64,000 nucleotides of DNA from Myotis daubentonii (GCF_963259705.1 NC_081846.1:59759722-59823721), one strand, 5' to 3'. Positions 36,498 to 48,213 are shown, counted from the stretch's first letter. Made by a program: numbers and translations. Notes: generated by a model from the sequence alone, not told the origin.

Positions 36498-36852
36498 AAA
36501 GCTAAGATAGCTAAAAGCAACTGAGATATGGAAAATTTGAAAGTCCTTGGTATGTAGAGATAATAATGGACCTTAATGGTTATTTACTTAGACCAAGGAC
36601 CCATCCTATCTAATAAAAGAGAAAAATGGTAATTGGCGTACGACGATACCCTTTTCATTGGCTAATCAGGGCTATATGCAAATTAACTGCCAACTAAGAT
36701 TGGCAGTTAACTGTCAACTAAGATTGGCAGTTAACTGCCAACAAGATGGCGGTTAATTTGCATATGTAGGCACAATGCAGGGAGGCGAAAGGGAAAGCAG
36801 GAAGAAGCCCCCTGGCACTGACAGTGATCAGAAACCCACAGGGGAGCTAAGA

Positions 36853-36906
36853 GCTGGGGGGCAGGGCAAAGGCGGCCCTGGGGCCGCCTTTGCCCTGCCC
36901 CCCAGC
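36853..36906. repeat. Perfect 26-bp arm palindrome with 2-bp spacer
   Basis: Arms 36853-36878 and 36881-36906 are exact reverse complements (gctggggggcagggcaaagg at the outer left; TG spacer at 36879-36880). Very GC-rich. Confidence 0.98.
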
Positions 36907-37109
36907 CATGATTGGAGAATCAGGCGCCTTTGCCACCCTGGCCAGTGATAGCAGGAAGTAGGGGTGGAGCCAGCGATGGGAGCTGGGCACAGTCAAAGCT
37001 GGCAGTCCCGGGAGCTAGGGGTCCCTTGCCTGGGCCTAAAGCGAAGCCCATGATCGCGGGGCCGCTGCAGCTGCGGGTCCCCGCTGCCCAGGCCGGACGC
37101 CTAGGCCAG

Positions 37110-37740
37110 AGGCGTTAGGCCTGGGCAGGGGCGGAGCCTGCAACCGCGGGGAGCTGGGGGTCCCCTGCCCAGGCCTGACACCTCTGCCAGAGGCCTCAGG
37201 CCTGGTCAAGGGGCTGATCCGGTGATTGGTGATCAGAGGGTGATGAGGGTCAACTCCTCTGGCCGAGGCATCAGGCCCAGGCGGGGGGCGGAGCTGGGGA
37301 TTGGGGGGATATGATGGTCCCCTTGCCCAGGCCTGAAGCCTGGGTCAGAGGCGTCAGGCTTGGGCGGGGGGGGAGCAAGTGATCAGAGGGAGATGGGAGT
37401 CCCCTGCCCAGGCATGATTCCTGGGCCAGAGGCCTCAGGCCTGGGCGGGGGCCAGAGCCAGTGATCGGGGGGAGATGGGGATCCCCTGTCCAAGCCTGAC
37501 ACCTCTGGCGGAGGCGTAGGGCTGGGCAAGGGGCCGATCAGGCGATCGGAGGGTGATGGGGGTCTACGCCTCTGGCCGAGGCATCAGGCCTGGGCTGGGG
37601 GCAGAACCAGTGATGGGGGAAATGAGGGTCCACTGCCCAGGCCTGACGCCTCTGTCAGAGGCATCAGGCCTGGGCAAGGGGCCAATCCTGCGATTGGAGG
37701 GTGATGGGCATCAACGCCTGAGGGCTCCCAGTATGTGAGA
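37110..37740. repeat. Minisatellite of about 80 bp, 8 copies, inside Helitron
   Basis: Units marked by 'tcaggcctgggc', starting near 37115, 37196, 37271, 37354, 37435, 37517, 37584 and 37664. Each contains 'gatggggg.cccctgcccagg' and 'cctctggccagaggc', itself a short inverted repeat. CpG-rich. Confidence 0.92.
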
Positions 37741-37822
37741 GGGGGTAGGCTGGGCTGAGGGACACTCCCCACCCCCCCCACACACACACCCAGTGCATGA
37801 ATTTTGTGCACCGGGCCCCTAG

Positions 37823-38437
37823 TTAGAAATAAAATTTTAGGTGGCCAGGGTGTAACCACCATAAAATAATTGTAACTAGATAAGAATTGTTGGCATTGTG
37901 TCTTCAGAGAGTTACTTGTGATGACATTGGATAACTCAAAGAGAGAAAAATAAGCTCAAATCTAAATATCCTTACTTCAAAGCACAAAATGAAATATAGA
38001 GGCTTTTTATGACTGTGCTAAAAGAATTTATTTTCTGACAGTTTTAGGGTTATTGCTGCAAATCAAAATCAGAAATTGCTTCCAATGTATACAATAAGAT
38101 AATTCACCAAACTGGCAGGATATAAAATTGATATACAAATTGAAAAGTGTTCCTATTTTAATAATTTAGTAAGTATATTAGAAAAATTATCTACAGTAGC
38201 AAAAGAAAAAAACTACATAGAAATAAGAGAAATTATGAGGAAATGGACAGAAAGCACTTTATAGTTGGAAGACTGTGAGCAATGAATATGGAGGTGACAA
38301 GACTGACTGTAACGCAGCTCCTTTCCTCACCATTTTACCTCTGAACACTTTGTCGGCCAATCTCATGTCTGAGTGCAGGACACCCAGTAGCCAAGCATGA
38401 GGAGACAGAGTACACGTGAGGGAACTTTTATCTAGAG
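37823..38437. other. Unassigned stretch
   Basis: Contains L1-like words near 38100-38220 ('aaactggcaggatataaaattg', 'agtagcaaaagaaaaaaact') that suggest a decayed L1 ORF2 piece. No gene. Confidence 0.45.
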
Positions 38438-38661
38438 CAGTGGTTCTCAACCTTCCTAATGCCGCGGCCCTTTAATACAGTTCCTCATGTTGTGGTGACC
38501 CCCAATTTCATTGTTACAAATTGAACATAATTAAAGCATAGTGATTAATCACAAAAACAATATGTAATTGTATATGTGTTTTCCGATGGTATTAGGCGAC
38601 CCCTGTGAAAGGGTCGTTTTATCCCCCAAAGGGGTCGCGACTCACAGGTTGAGAACCGCTG
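38438..38661 (+). mobile_element. hAT non-autonomous element, 224 bp, well preserved
   Basis: Terminal inverted repeats 'cagtggttctcaacctt' and 'ggttgagaaccgctg'. The flanking 8-mers atctagag and ctctagac share a TCTAGA core, fitting the hAT 8-bp duplication with two edge changes. Inner words are 'gcggccctttaatacagtt' and 'ggggtcgcgactcacagg'. CpGs are still present. Too short to encode transposase. Confidence 0.93.
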
Positions 38662-38839
38662 CTCTAGACAAACTTAACATTTAAATGCCCAGGAATACTG
38701 GGTAACTGGCATGACTACACTTACTGGAGGATAAAGCCCTCTGACTCAACATTCTTGAGTTTTTCACTGAACTGAAGCAAGAATGGCTGGTTAGCACTCC
38801 ATCTTCAGTTATAAAAATTTATTAAAAGTCCTTCTTTTT

Positions 38840-39290
38840 TCTCACCTTTAACTGTGAACCTTGTAGATTCAAGTTTCTAAACATTAGGGAAAACTGTAAC
38901 TAGAAAAAATATATAAATTTTTAAAAAATAATAAAAGGCAGATCCCCTAGTGTAAGAAATACCGAGGAACTGAAAACGTTCTTTGTGACTCCCATGTGTC
39001 CTGGGCCTTTGTGTGTTCTTGTCCTGGCTGCTGTCTTGCACATGACCTTATTCTCTCCAACTTTTCTTGATAAGACCGAATTGCCCAGTCAATAGCTGCT
39101 AGTATGAAGAAAATATTCTTTCCTCTTCCAACAATTTTTTTTAAAATCAATTGTTTCTGAAACCAGCTGCACTTTGGTGAACATCTCTTTCTAAAGCTTT
39201 ATAAAAATCCTGTCCCTTCCCACTAGCAGATCTCTTCTTCAACACCTTCTCATGGCATGGATGTCAGAATAAAGGCTTGAGTTTAATGGT
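38840..39290 (+). mobile_element. Possible diverged LTR
   Basis: A TATA-like 'agctttataaaaatcc' (about 39197), followed about 70 bp later by 'agaataaaggcttgag' (AATAAA), is LTR-like promoter/poly-A spacing. No clean TG...CA ends or duplication were found. Confidence 0.3.
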
Positions 39291-39334
39291 GCTGCTGATT
39301 TTCTTCAAAGGAGGAGACAGAGATAATTCAAGAA

Positions 39335-39432
39335 ACAGAAGGATATACACAACTTATAACATAGAAACCCACGCCTGAAACCTGTATGATCAGATTAGCC
39401 AGTGTCACCCAATAATTAATTTTAAAATGTTA
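39335..39432 (+). mobile_element. L1 3' end fragment
   Basis: 'acacaacttataacatagaa', 'cctgaaacctgtatgatcag', 'agccagtgtcacccaataatt' and an A-rich end. Same 3' UTR type as at 52.4 kb. Confidence 0.65.
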
Positions 39433-41020
39433 TCTGGGAAACAAAAAGAAACAGAAGGAAAGAAAACATTCATCTTTGAATACAAACATACCTGGTTCAA
39501 GTCTGAGGTCAGGCACTCATTTGGGACTTTACAAAACTTTCTTAAATTATTTACATCCTATTTGGGGAATCAGTCAATGAATCGCGGCAATGATGCTTGT
39601 ATGGGTTCATAAAAAACTGAATGCTTATTTGGTCCAGCTCCTGCTTCTCATTTCTCTGGATAATATCTAGAGAATATCTGAGCAAAGTTCCTTTACTGGC
39701 CAGGGCTTCCAGAGTAAATATCCAGGCTCAACTCCAAGCTTTTAGACCCTCTGTCACATTTCACATTTTAATATTGTGGCTTGAATTAAAAAAAAAATGG
39801 GACACATACCCCTACCTTTGTCTTATACTCAGGAAAGTGGAAAAAAAATCATTAAATTTGTAAAGATCCTAGATCCTTTACATCTACTTGTAATAATCTG
39901 TATAATTACTTATTTCCTTCACTGTTCAAATATTTCATATCTCTTAAAATTTTCAAAAGATTTATAACTTCAATTATTATGAAATTTCAATACCTGTAGA
40001 CAAAATTGAATTCCAGTAAGAAACTGGTTATAAGTGACTCTTGCTTGGTAAAGTGCCTTTTTTATCCATTATAATTGAATGGTTATAATTGACAATTGAA
40101 AAATATTTTTAATACATAATATTCCCATAAGGAGGGAATAGGAAGGGGTACATTTTGATGGGATTCGTTCATGTCAGGAATAGTGAGATACTACGTAGTG
40201 CTGTACATGCCCGACATCATCTAATACTCAATATAACCCTTCTAAGGTACTTTCAACTGGAAACCAAAGCTTTGGGAAGTTTCATGAATTTTTCAGTCCT
40301 AAATGAGTGATTGACCTCATCTGTAAATCCAAGTATGTTTATATCAAAAAATCAACTCCATTTTATCAGTTTTACTGTTTGAATTTCTCAACCATTCCAA
40401 CCAGAATTCCCAATGCACACTCCCACCCACAATCTCTCTGTAATACACATAAAATAACAACAGACTTTCACAAGATATCGCTTACTAAAACTTCAAAAGA
40501 ATGGTCACGGGGAAAAAAAAAGAAAGGTCATGGGAGGGTTACATAGGAGACTTAGATAAATACTTATTCAAGGTTATTAATTTAAATATCAGATATGAAA
40601 ACCAAATTCAGATTCTCTGACTCCAACTATAGTGATTTTTTTTCATTAAATAGGAAAAGGAAAAAACCAACAAATATTTTATTGACTAATAATATCTATA
40701 TTTTACATCTATATGTTTATAATTGTTAATAATGAAAATTAGATTTTAGATTCAATGTTTGAGCTATATTTATCTACTAATCTTTATTCATCATTATTTT
40801 TTATTTTGACATTGATATTTATAAATTGTGTACACTCCTGGATTTTTAATGCTGTAAAGACATCTCTAGAAAGCCTTTTAATAGTTGATTATTGTATAAA
40901 TTAACATGAATACATAAAAAGCCATTTAAGTGGTTAGATTAAAATTTAAAAGATGGCCAAATCACACAAAAATGCAAATACTCACCAGAAATAAATTAAC
41001 TAAGTTGACTGTAACTCCAT
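39433..41020. other. Mostly unassigned; L2/MIR-like words near 40.2 kb
   Basis: At about 40195-40300, 'atgcccgacatcatctaatactc' and 'ataacccttctaagg' resemble a worn MIR/L2. Otherwise AT-rich with no gene. Confidence 0.4.
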
Positions 41021-41021
41021 T

Positions 41022-42716
41022 TTATTTTTTTAATTTTTATTGCTTAAAGTATTACAAAGAGTATTACATATGTCTCCTTTTTCTTTTCTCCCCTTGACCT
41101 TCCCCCGGACTCCCCCACCCCCCAGTGTCTTGTGTCCATTGGTTATGCTTATATGCATGCATACAAATCCTTTGGTTAATCTCTTAAACCCCTCCCCCAC
41201 CCCCCCTGCCACCCCCCCCCACACCAACCCTCCTCAGACTTCCTGCTGTAATTTGACAGTCTGTTCGATGCTGCTCTGCCTCTGTATCTATTTTTGTTCA
41301 TCAATTTATAATGGTCTTAATTATCCATAAATGAGTGAGATCATGTGGTATTTTTCTTTCATTGACTGGCTTATTTCATTTAGCATAATGCTCTCCAGTT
41401 CCATCCATGCTGTTGCGAATGGTAAGAATTCCTTCTTTTTTACAGCAGCATAGTATTCCATCATGTAGATGTACCACAGTTTTCTAATCCATTCATCTGT
41501 TGATGGGTACTTAGGCTGTTTCCAGATCTTAGCTATGGTGAATTGTGCTGCTATGAGCATAGGGGTGCATATATCCTTTCTGATTGGTGTTTCTGGTTTC
41601 TTGGGATATATTCCTAGAAGTGGGATCACTGGGTCAAATGGGAGTTCCATTTTTAACTTTTTGAGGAAACTTCATACTCTTCTCCACAATGGCTGCACCA
41701 GTCTGCATTCCCACCAGCAGTGCATGAGTGTTCCCTTTTCTCCGCATCCTCTCCAGCACATGTCGTTTGTTGATTTGTTAATGATAGCCATTCTGACAGG
41801 TGTGAGATGGTACCTCATTGTTGTTTTCATTTGCACTTCTCGGATAATTAGTGACTTTGAGCATGTTTTCATATGTCTCTTAACTTTCTGAATGTCCTCT
41901 TTTGAAAAGTGTCTATTTAGGCTCTTTGCCCATTTTTTGATTGGATTGTTTATCTTTCTTTTGTAAAGTTGTATGAGTTCCCTATAAATGTTGGAGATTA
42001 AACCCTTATCGGTGATAACATTGGCAAATATGTTCTCCCATGCAGTGGGCTTTCTTGTCGTTTTGTTGATGGTTTCTTTTGCTGTGCAGAAACTTTTTAT
42101 TTTGATGTAGTCCCATTTATTTATTTTCTCTTGTTTCCAATGCCCTAGGAGCTGTATCGGTGAAGAAATTGCTTCGGCATATGTCTGAGATTTTGTTGCC
42201 TTTGGATTCCTCTAGTATTTTTATGATTTCCCATCTTACATTTAAGACCTTTATCCATTTTGAGTTTACTTTTGTGTATGGTGTAAGTTGGTGGTCTAGT
42301 TTCATTTTTGTGTGTGTATCTGTCCAATTTTCCCAACACCATTTATTGAAGAGACTATCTTGACTCCATTGTATGTTCTTGCCTCCTTTGTCAAATATTA
42401 ATTGAGCATTTTGGTTCTGTTCAATTTCTGGGTTCTCTATTCTATTCCATTGATCTATATGTCTGTTCTTGTGCCAGTACCAGGCAGTTTTGAGAGCAGT
42501 GACTTTGTAATACAGCTTGATATCTGGTATTGAGATCCCACCTACTTTGTTGTTCTTTCTCAGGATTGCTGTAGCTATGCGGGGTCTTTTTTTATTCCAG
42601 ATGAATTTTTGGAGAGTTCTTTCTAGGTCTGTGAAATAGGTCGTTGGTATTCTAATGGGGAGTGCATTGAATTTATAGATTGTTTTGTGTAGTATGGACA
42701 TTTTAATTATGTTGAT
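41022..42716 (-). mobile_element. Young 5'-truncated L1, minus strand, 1.7 kb
   Basis: The element runs right to left: ORF2 C-terminal region, stop at 41321, G-rich bat 3' UTR (41040-41320; antisense C-runs) and poly-A (T-rich at 41022-41037). The 5' end stops near 42716, inside ORF2 downstream of the reverse transcriptase. CpGs and codons are much better kept than in the L1 at 44.4 kb. No clear TSD was found. Confidence 0.95.
41321..42701 (-). pseudogene. L1 ORF2 C-terminal fragment, frameshifted
   Basis: ORF2p is the L1 endonuclease/reverse transcriptase; only the part after the RT domain is present here. Three consecutive frames cover it: 42117-42701 (thumb and downstream; contains NKKRPRIA and GGISIPD), 41672-41872 and 41321-41650. 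The middle piece holds the C-terminal cysteine motif CX3CX7HX4C (CWRGC...MHCWWEC). The last piece starts in the motif [15 protein letters not shown] and ends at the normal ORF2 stop. At least two frameshifts or stops between 42117 and 41650 disable it. The remaining enzyme domains are absent because of 5' truncation, not decay. No ORF1 is present. Confidence 0.93.
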
Positions 42717-44167
42717 TATATGCTTTCAAAATTAAAAAAAAAAATTGAACCCATAAGAGACCATATTTGTATAAGCGAATGACACTTCTTTCAAATGACA
42801 TTAGAAAGTTTTTTTAAAACATAGAGGTGTTAAGTATCTGACCAACTTTTTTATTGCTACCTCTTTTGTATAGTTTTGCTATCCCCAGCTTTTGTAACCC
42901 TTTATATTCATTTTATTACCTTCCAAATGGCCTCACCTAACCTTTTATCCAGTCTCACATGATGAGTACTCTTACAATAGGAATGGTTAGCATCAGAAGA
43001 AAAATCTATTCACCAAAGATAATTGAAAATACCTTTGTGTTTCTCCATCTTGTTACCCTTCAGCTTTACTTCTCCACATCCATTATTTTGGAAGGTAAGT
43101 TCTGTCTACAGCAGAACTTCTCAAGTTTTATTCTCTCTTAAACCAATGAATCTCCACTATTATGGACTATAACAGAGGTCACATTACAGATAAATATATT
43201 CCACTTCACACACACACTGTGCTCTCTGTGAGGGGAAGTATAATTCGAATTACACTAGTAGGAAATGTGGAAGGAAAAAATGTCTAAACCTATGTTCAGT
43301 TGGCATAGCCACAGTCATGCAGAGTGCATCAATGCATATGTACATATTTCATTTACACACTTTAATATAAAATTATAATTCACTTTGTTATTTTAGGGAT
43401 GAGGTTAATGTAATTCCTCATAATCAATAATATTTTTAAATTCACTTGGAGAATTTTGGGATATTATGCCTTTAAGTAAAAGTATTTCAATAACACTTGT
43501 ACAAAAACAGCATGCATCTCCATTTATTTGTTTTAATGTGGGAGAAACTTAGAAAATATTGTTAACTTCCTGGGAGTAACCATGTGGGTAACCTTTCTGA
43601 AACTGACTAACTTGCCTTCCATATAAGCAGAAGGCTTCTAAAGTGGTTTCCTATTCTCTTAGGGTAGTCAGTGATAGAAAAAATGTGTTGGTATGATTAG
43701 TACATTGGTAAATAAACATTATTTATTCATCCAGGACTATCATTTCCAGGTGGATACATACTAGAGCAATACAAGTTTATTGTCCTTATATAATGATGAT
43801 ACAGATAGGGAACAAATGCTAAATTTCATGAAGTAATTATAAAACAGTTGAGTGAAAATGTAATTCAAAGAAGAAAAATTAGTGATAACTGAAGAAGTAG
43901 ATAGCATTTTATTGACAAGGATCAGTGGAAAGAAAGGAAGAAAGCATGGAACAGGCAGTAAAAATGACACTTAAGAAGTGCATACTATGTACAGTAAACT
44001 ATTCTTGACATAATTATAGTGCTTGAGCTTGGTCTAGAAGCATGAAATGAAAGAGAGAAAACATTCTAGGAAAAATAAATAGCAACAGTTAAAGTACAAG
44101 AGTTGGCCTAGAGAGTGTAGATTTAAGAAGTAGGAAGATTACTTGCCTTCCAGAAATAAGGTTATAG
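42717..44167. other. Unassigned stretch
   Basis: No gene or clear repeat recognised. Confidence 0.45.
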
Positions 44168-44392
44168 AAAAAATGATAAGCCCTAACCGTGGATAGAGCT
44201 CAGTGGATAGAGAGTCGGCCTGCGGACTGAAGAGTCCCAGGTTTGATTCTGGTCAAGGGCATGTACCTTGGTTGCGGGCACAATCCCAGTAGGGGGTGTG
44301 CAGGAGGCAGCTGATCGATGTTTCTAACTCTCTATCCCTCTCCCTTCCTCTCTGTAGAAAAATCAATAAAATATATTTAAAAATAATAATAA
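44168..44392 (+). mobile_element. Ves-type SINE
   Basis: 'gccctaacc' head with 'ctcagtggatagagagtcgg', B box 'aggtttgattctgg', 'ggcagctgatcgatg', 'tttctaactctctatccctc' and 'aaaaatcaataaaatatat' tail. It lacks one of the two 'catcgatgtttctctctc' copies present at 30.8 kb. TSD imperfect, A-rich. Confidence 0.94.
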
Positions 44393-44439
44393 TGAGATTA
44401 CTAAATAACATGTTGAAGAAGAAGGGGGAGGAAAAACAT

Positions 44440-45893
44440 ATTTAAAAGAATAAAATGGCAATAAAAACATATCTAGTAATAATTGCTTTAAATGTAAATG
44501 TCTTAAATGCTTCAATCAAAAGACCTAGTGTAGCTGAATGGATAAGAAAGCAAGAACCATATTATGCTGTCTGCAAGGGACCCCCTCAAACCAAAAGATA
44601 CACACAGACTAAAAGTAGAAGGATAGAAAAAGATATTTCATGCAAATGAAAAGTAAAAAAAAAAAAAAAAAAATCTAGTGTAACAATACTTATATCTGAC
44701 AAAATAGACTTTAAAACAAAGGCTATTTTAAGAGACAAAAAAGACACTACTTAATTATAAAGGGAGAAATTTAACAAGAGAATACAACCCTTGTAAATAT
44801 TTATGCACTCAACATAGGAACACCTAATATTTAAAACAAATGTTGATAGGCATAAAGGGAGAGATTGAAAGCAATAGAGTCATAGTCATAGATTTTAACA
44901 CCCCATTGACATCAATGGATAAGTCTTCCAGACAGAGAAAATCAACGAGGAAAATCGAAGCCTTAAATGACACACTAGATAAAATATATTGCATTGATCT
45001 CTTCAGATTATTTCACTCCAAAGCAGCAGAATATACATTCTCAGCAAGGGCAGATGGAAAATTTTCTAGGGTTGGCCACATAATAGGACACAAAACAAGC
45101 CTCAATAAATTTAAGAAGACTGAAATCATATCAACCATCTTCTCTGACCATAATGGTAAGAAAATAGAAATCAATCATAAGAAAATAAAAACAACTGAAG
45201 AACACACAAATACATGGAGGATAAATAACATGTTACTAAACAATGAATGGTTTAGCAATGAGATCAAGGGAAAAAAATCAAAAGATTTATTGAAATATAT
45301 GAGAACACAATAACCCAAAATCTATGGGACACAGTAAAAGCAATTCTAAGAAGGAAATTCATAGAATTACAGGCCTACCTCAAGAAACAAGAAAAATCCC
45401 AAGTAAACAATTTAACTTTACACTCAAAGAAACTAGAAAAAGAACTACAAACAAAGCCCAAAGTGAGTAGAATATAGGAAATAACAAAGATCAGAGCAGA
45501 AACAAATAAAATAGAGTCTTTTAAAAACAACAATACAAAAGATAAGTGAAGGGAAACCTTTAACTAGACTCACCAAGATAAAAAGAGCGAGGACCCCAAT
45601 AAATAAAATCAGAAATGAAAGTGGAGAAGTCATAACTGACACCACAAAAATTTTTAAAAAGTAAGAAAACCTACAACTATATGCCAATAAATTGGACAAC
45701 CAGAAAAAAAAAAAAGAACAAATTCCTAGAAACATACATCTTCCAAAATTGAATCAGGAAGAATCCTAGACTCTAAATAGACAGATAACAACTAATGAAA
45801 TTGAAGCACTAATCAAAAAACTCCCAGCAAACAAAAATCATAGACCAGACAGCTTTACAGGTGAATTTTACTAAACATTCCAAGAACTAACAT
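44440..45893 (+). mobile_element. Old L1 (nested host), segment 1: endonuclease to early ORF2
   Basis: 5'-truncated L1. Start of ORF2 in 'aatgtaaatgtcttaaatgc', continuing with 'agctgaatggataagaaagc'. A 19-bp A-run lies at about 44654. It is interrupted at 45894 by a solo LTR and resumes at 46343. In total this L1 runs to about 52545 and, without insertions, is about 4 kb. Confidence 0.93.
44840..45313 (+). pseudogene. L1 ORF2 endonuclease domain remnant
   Basis: A 157-codon surviving frame covers the C-terminal half of the apurinic-endonuclease-like domain, which nicks target DNA at TTTT/A sites in L1 retrotransposition. Visible motifs are IDFNTPL near the start, SRVGHIIGHK (usually S.IDHILGHK) and the catalytic-histidine word SDHNGKKIEIN. 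The frame ends at 45313. Beyond it, ORF2 continues in other frames, with the antisense frame at 45445-45735 being a shadow. Confidence 0.88.
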
Positions 45894-46342
45894 GTATCCT
45901 GCCGGGGTTCTTGTTCCGGCATTCAGAAGGGTTCAGCAATCTGGAGAAGGGGCTATGTCTAACTTAAATAAGAGTCCAGAGATGAAGCATAATTTTGAAA
46001 GGCATTTGGGGGTCAGAGGAGCTTAGCTAAAAGAAACTAAATTCTCCTCATCTCAGGACCCCATGCTTTTTATTAACACAAATTGTCCTGAGGCAAGGCA
46101 GAGATATACACTTCAAAGGGTAGGGTTTCCTATACACAGTCCATTGTCAGAATGGAAGAATTTGCCTAAGGCAGTTCAGGTGTTTAGCCAGTAGGAGGCA
46201 ATAACATGTAGATAAAGATGCCCTGAGCTGTCTGGCAGCAAACAATCAATTTAATGCATCCTTTCCAGGTGTGGGGAAATGCCCTTCAGCCATTCCAGAT
46301 TCAGCCCTGCTGACATGCTGGAACTGGCTTCAGGCAGTATCC
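45894..46342 (-). mobile_element. Solo LTR of a class II-type ERV with 6-bp TSD
   Basis: TSD gtatcc at 45894-45899 and 46337-46342 precisely interrupts L1 ORF2. The LTR (45900-46336, 437 bp) starts TG and ends CA on either strand. On the minus strand it ends in 'agaaccccggca', like the U5 end of the ERV at 49.9 kb, and carries AATAAA at 46069-46074. A 6-bp duplication is typical of betaretrovirus-like elements. There is no internal region, so it arose by LTR-LTR recombination. Confidence 0.9.
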
Positions 46343-48213
46343 TTCTCAAACTATTCCAGAAAATTCAAGAAGAGTGAAGACTCACAAACTCATTTTATGA
46401 GGCCAACATTATCCTAATTCCAAAACCAGATAAAGATACTACAAAGAAAGAAAGTTATGTGAAAACATCCTACACCATGATCAAGTGGGATTTATTCTGG
46501 GATGCAAAGTTGCTACAATATCCTCAAATCAACAAATGACACATCACATAAACAAAATGAAGGATAAAACTCCCCTGATCATATCAATAGATGCAGAGAA
46601 CGCACTTGACAAAATTCAGCACCCATTTATGATAAAAACTCTCAGCAAAGCAGGAATAGATGGAATACAACTCAATGTAATAAAGGCCATGTATGACAAA
46701 CCTACAGCCAACACCATACTTAATGGCAAAAACTAAAAGTATTTTCCTTAAGATCAAGAACAAGACAGGGACATTTGTTTTCACCATTCATATTCACCAT
46801 AGTACTGAAAGTCCAAGCTATAGCAATCAGACAAGAAGAAGATACAAAAGGCATTCAAATTGGAAGATAAGAAGTAAAGCTGTCATTATTTGCAGGTGAC
46901 ATGATATTTATATAGAAAACCCTAAAAATTCTACCATAAAACAACTAGAACTGATAAATGAATTCAGTAAAGCATTAGGACACAAATTAAATATCAGTGT
47001 ATAAACCAGCTGCATTTTTACATAAAGACTATCAGAAAGGGAAATCAAGAAAACATTTCCATTCCCAATTGCTACAGAAATAATAAAATATCTAGGAATA
47101 AATTAAACCAAGGTGTAAAAGACCTGCATTCCAAAAATTAAAAGACACTGAAGAAAGAAATTGAAGAAGATACAAATAAGTAGAAGCATACACTATGTTC
47201 ATGGATAGGAAGACTTAACATCATTAAAATGTCTATACTACCCAAAGCAATCTATAGGGTCAATACAATTCCTATCAAGATACCAATTGCATATTTCACA
47301 GAACTAAACAAGTATTCCAAGAATTTATATAGAAAACCCAAAGAACCCAAATAGACACAACAATCTTGAGAATGAAGAACCAAGTTGGAGGAATCATGCT
47401 ACCTGTTATCAAACTATATTACAAAGCCATCATGATCAAAACAGCAATAGAGAACCCAGAAATAAACCCATGACTTTATAGTCAATTAATATTTGACAAA
47501 GGAGGCAAGAACACAAAATGGGCTAAAGATAGTTTATTCAATCAATTGTGTTGGAAAAATTGGACAGATACATGCAAAATAATAAAACTAAATACCCTTA
47601 TTAAACCATACACAAGAATAATTCAAAATGGATTAAAGACAAATATTAGACTCCTAAATGAAAACATAAGAAGTAAAATCTTGGACATTTCCTGTAGCAG
47701 AATTTTTCCTGAAATGTCTTCTCAAGCAAGGGAAGCAAAAGAGAAAATAAACAAATGAGACTACATCAAAATAAAAAGTTTTTGAACAGCAAAGGGAACC
47801 ATCAACAAAATGAAAAGATAACCCACTGAATTTGGAGAACATATTCACTGATATACCTGACAAGGATTTAATTTCCAGAATTCATAAGGAAACTATAATA
47901 TCAATAACAAAACACAAGAATCCAATTAAGAAATGAGCAAAGTACCTGAATAGACTTCTCCAAATAGGACATACAGATGGCCAATAGACATATGAAAGGA
48001 TGCTCAGTCACTAATCATCAGAGAAATGAAAATTGAAACCACAATGAGATATCACCTCACATTTGTCAGAATGAATATCATGAAAAAATCAACAAAACAC
48101 AAGTGATGGCGAGGGTGTAGAGAAAAGGGAAGCCTTGTGCACTATTGTTGGAAATGCAGATTGGTGCAGCAACTGTACAAAACAGTATGGAGTGACCTAA
48201 AAAAATTAAAAAT
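46343..48213 (+). mobile_element. Old L1, segment 2: reverse transcriptase to late ORF2
   Basis: Resumes exactly where segment 1 stopped (ccttctcaaactattcc). It carries RT and post-RT sequence in broken frames. A SINE interrupts it at 48214. Confidence 0.93.
46485..47758 (+). pseudogene. L1 ORF2 reverse transcriptase and downstream, broken
   Basis: The frame at 46485-46736 holds the RT palm words SIDAENALDKIQHPF and [19 protein letters not shown]. The catalytic FADD box falls near 46890, where translation reads FAGD in place of FADD, so the active site is lost. A later frame at 47546-47758 holds CWKNWTDTCK, also a standard ORF2 stretch. Multiple frameshifts separate the pieces. Long inactive. 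Confidence 0.88.

Larger units (their letters stand above)
36604..37822 (+). mobile_element. Helitron, 1.2 kb, GC-rich, repeat-filled
   Basis: 5' TCCTATCTAATAAAAGAG after A, then direct repeats of 'agattggcagttaactg', a 54-bp palindrome (36853-36906) and an 80-bp minisatellite (37110-37740). The 3' end is 'cagtgcatgaattttgtgca' then GGGCCCCTAG before T. Open frames up to 92 codons on both strands follow the repeats and show no domain. Non-autonomous. Confidence 0.95.

Noticed and set aside
38840..39290. Confident LTR call
   Set aside because: TATA and AATAAA spacing fits, but no ends or duplication were found; left as low confidence.
45445..45735. 96-codon hydrophobic minus-strand frame
   Set aside because: Antisense of L1 ORF2, same artefact.
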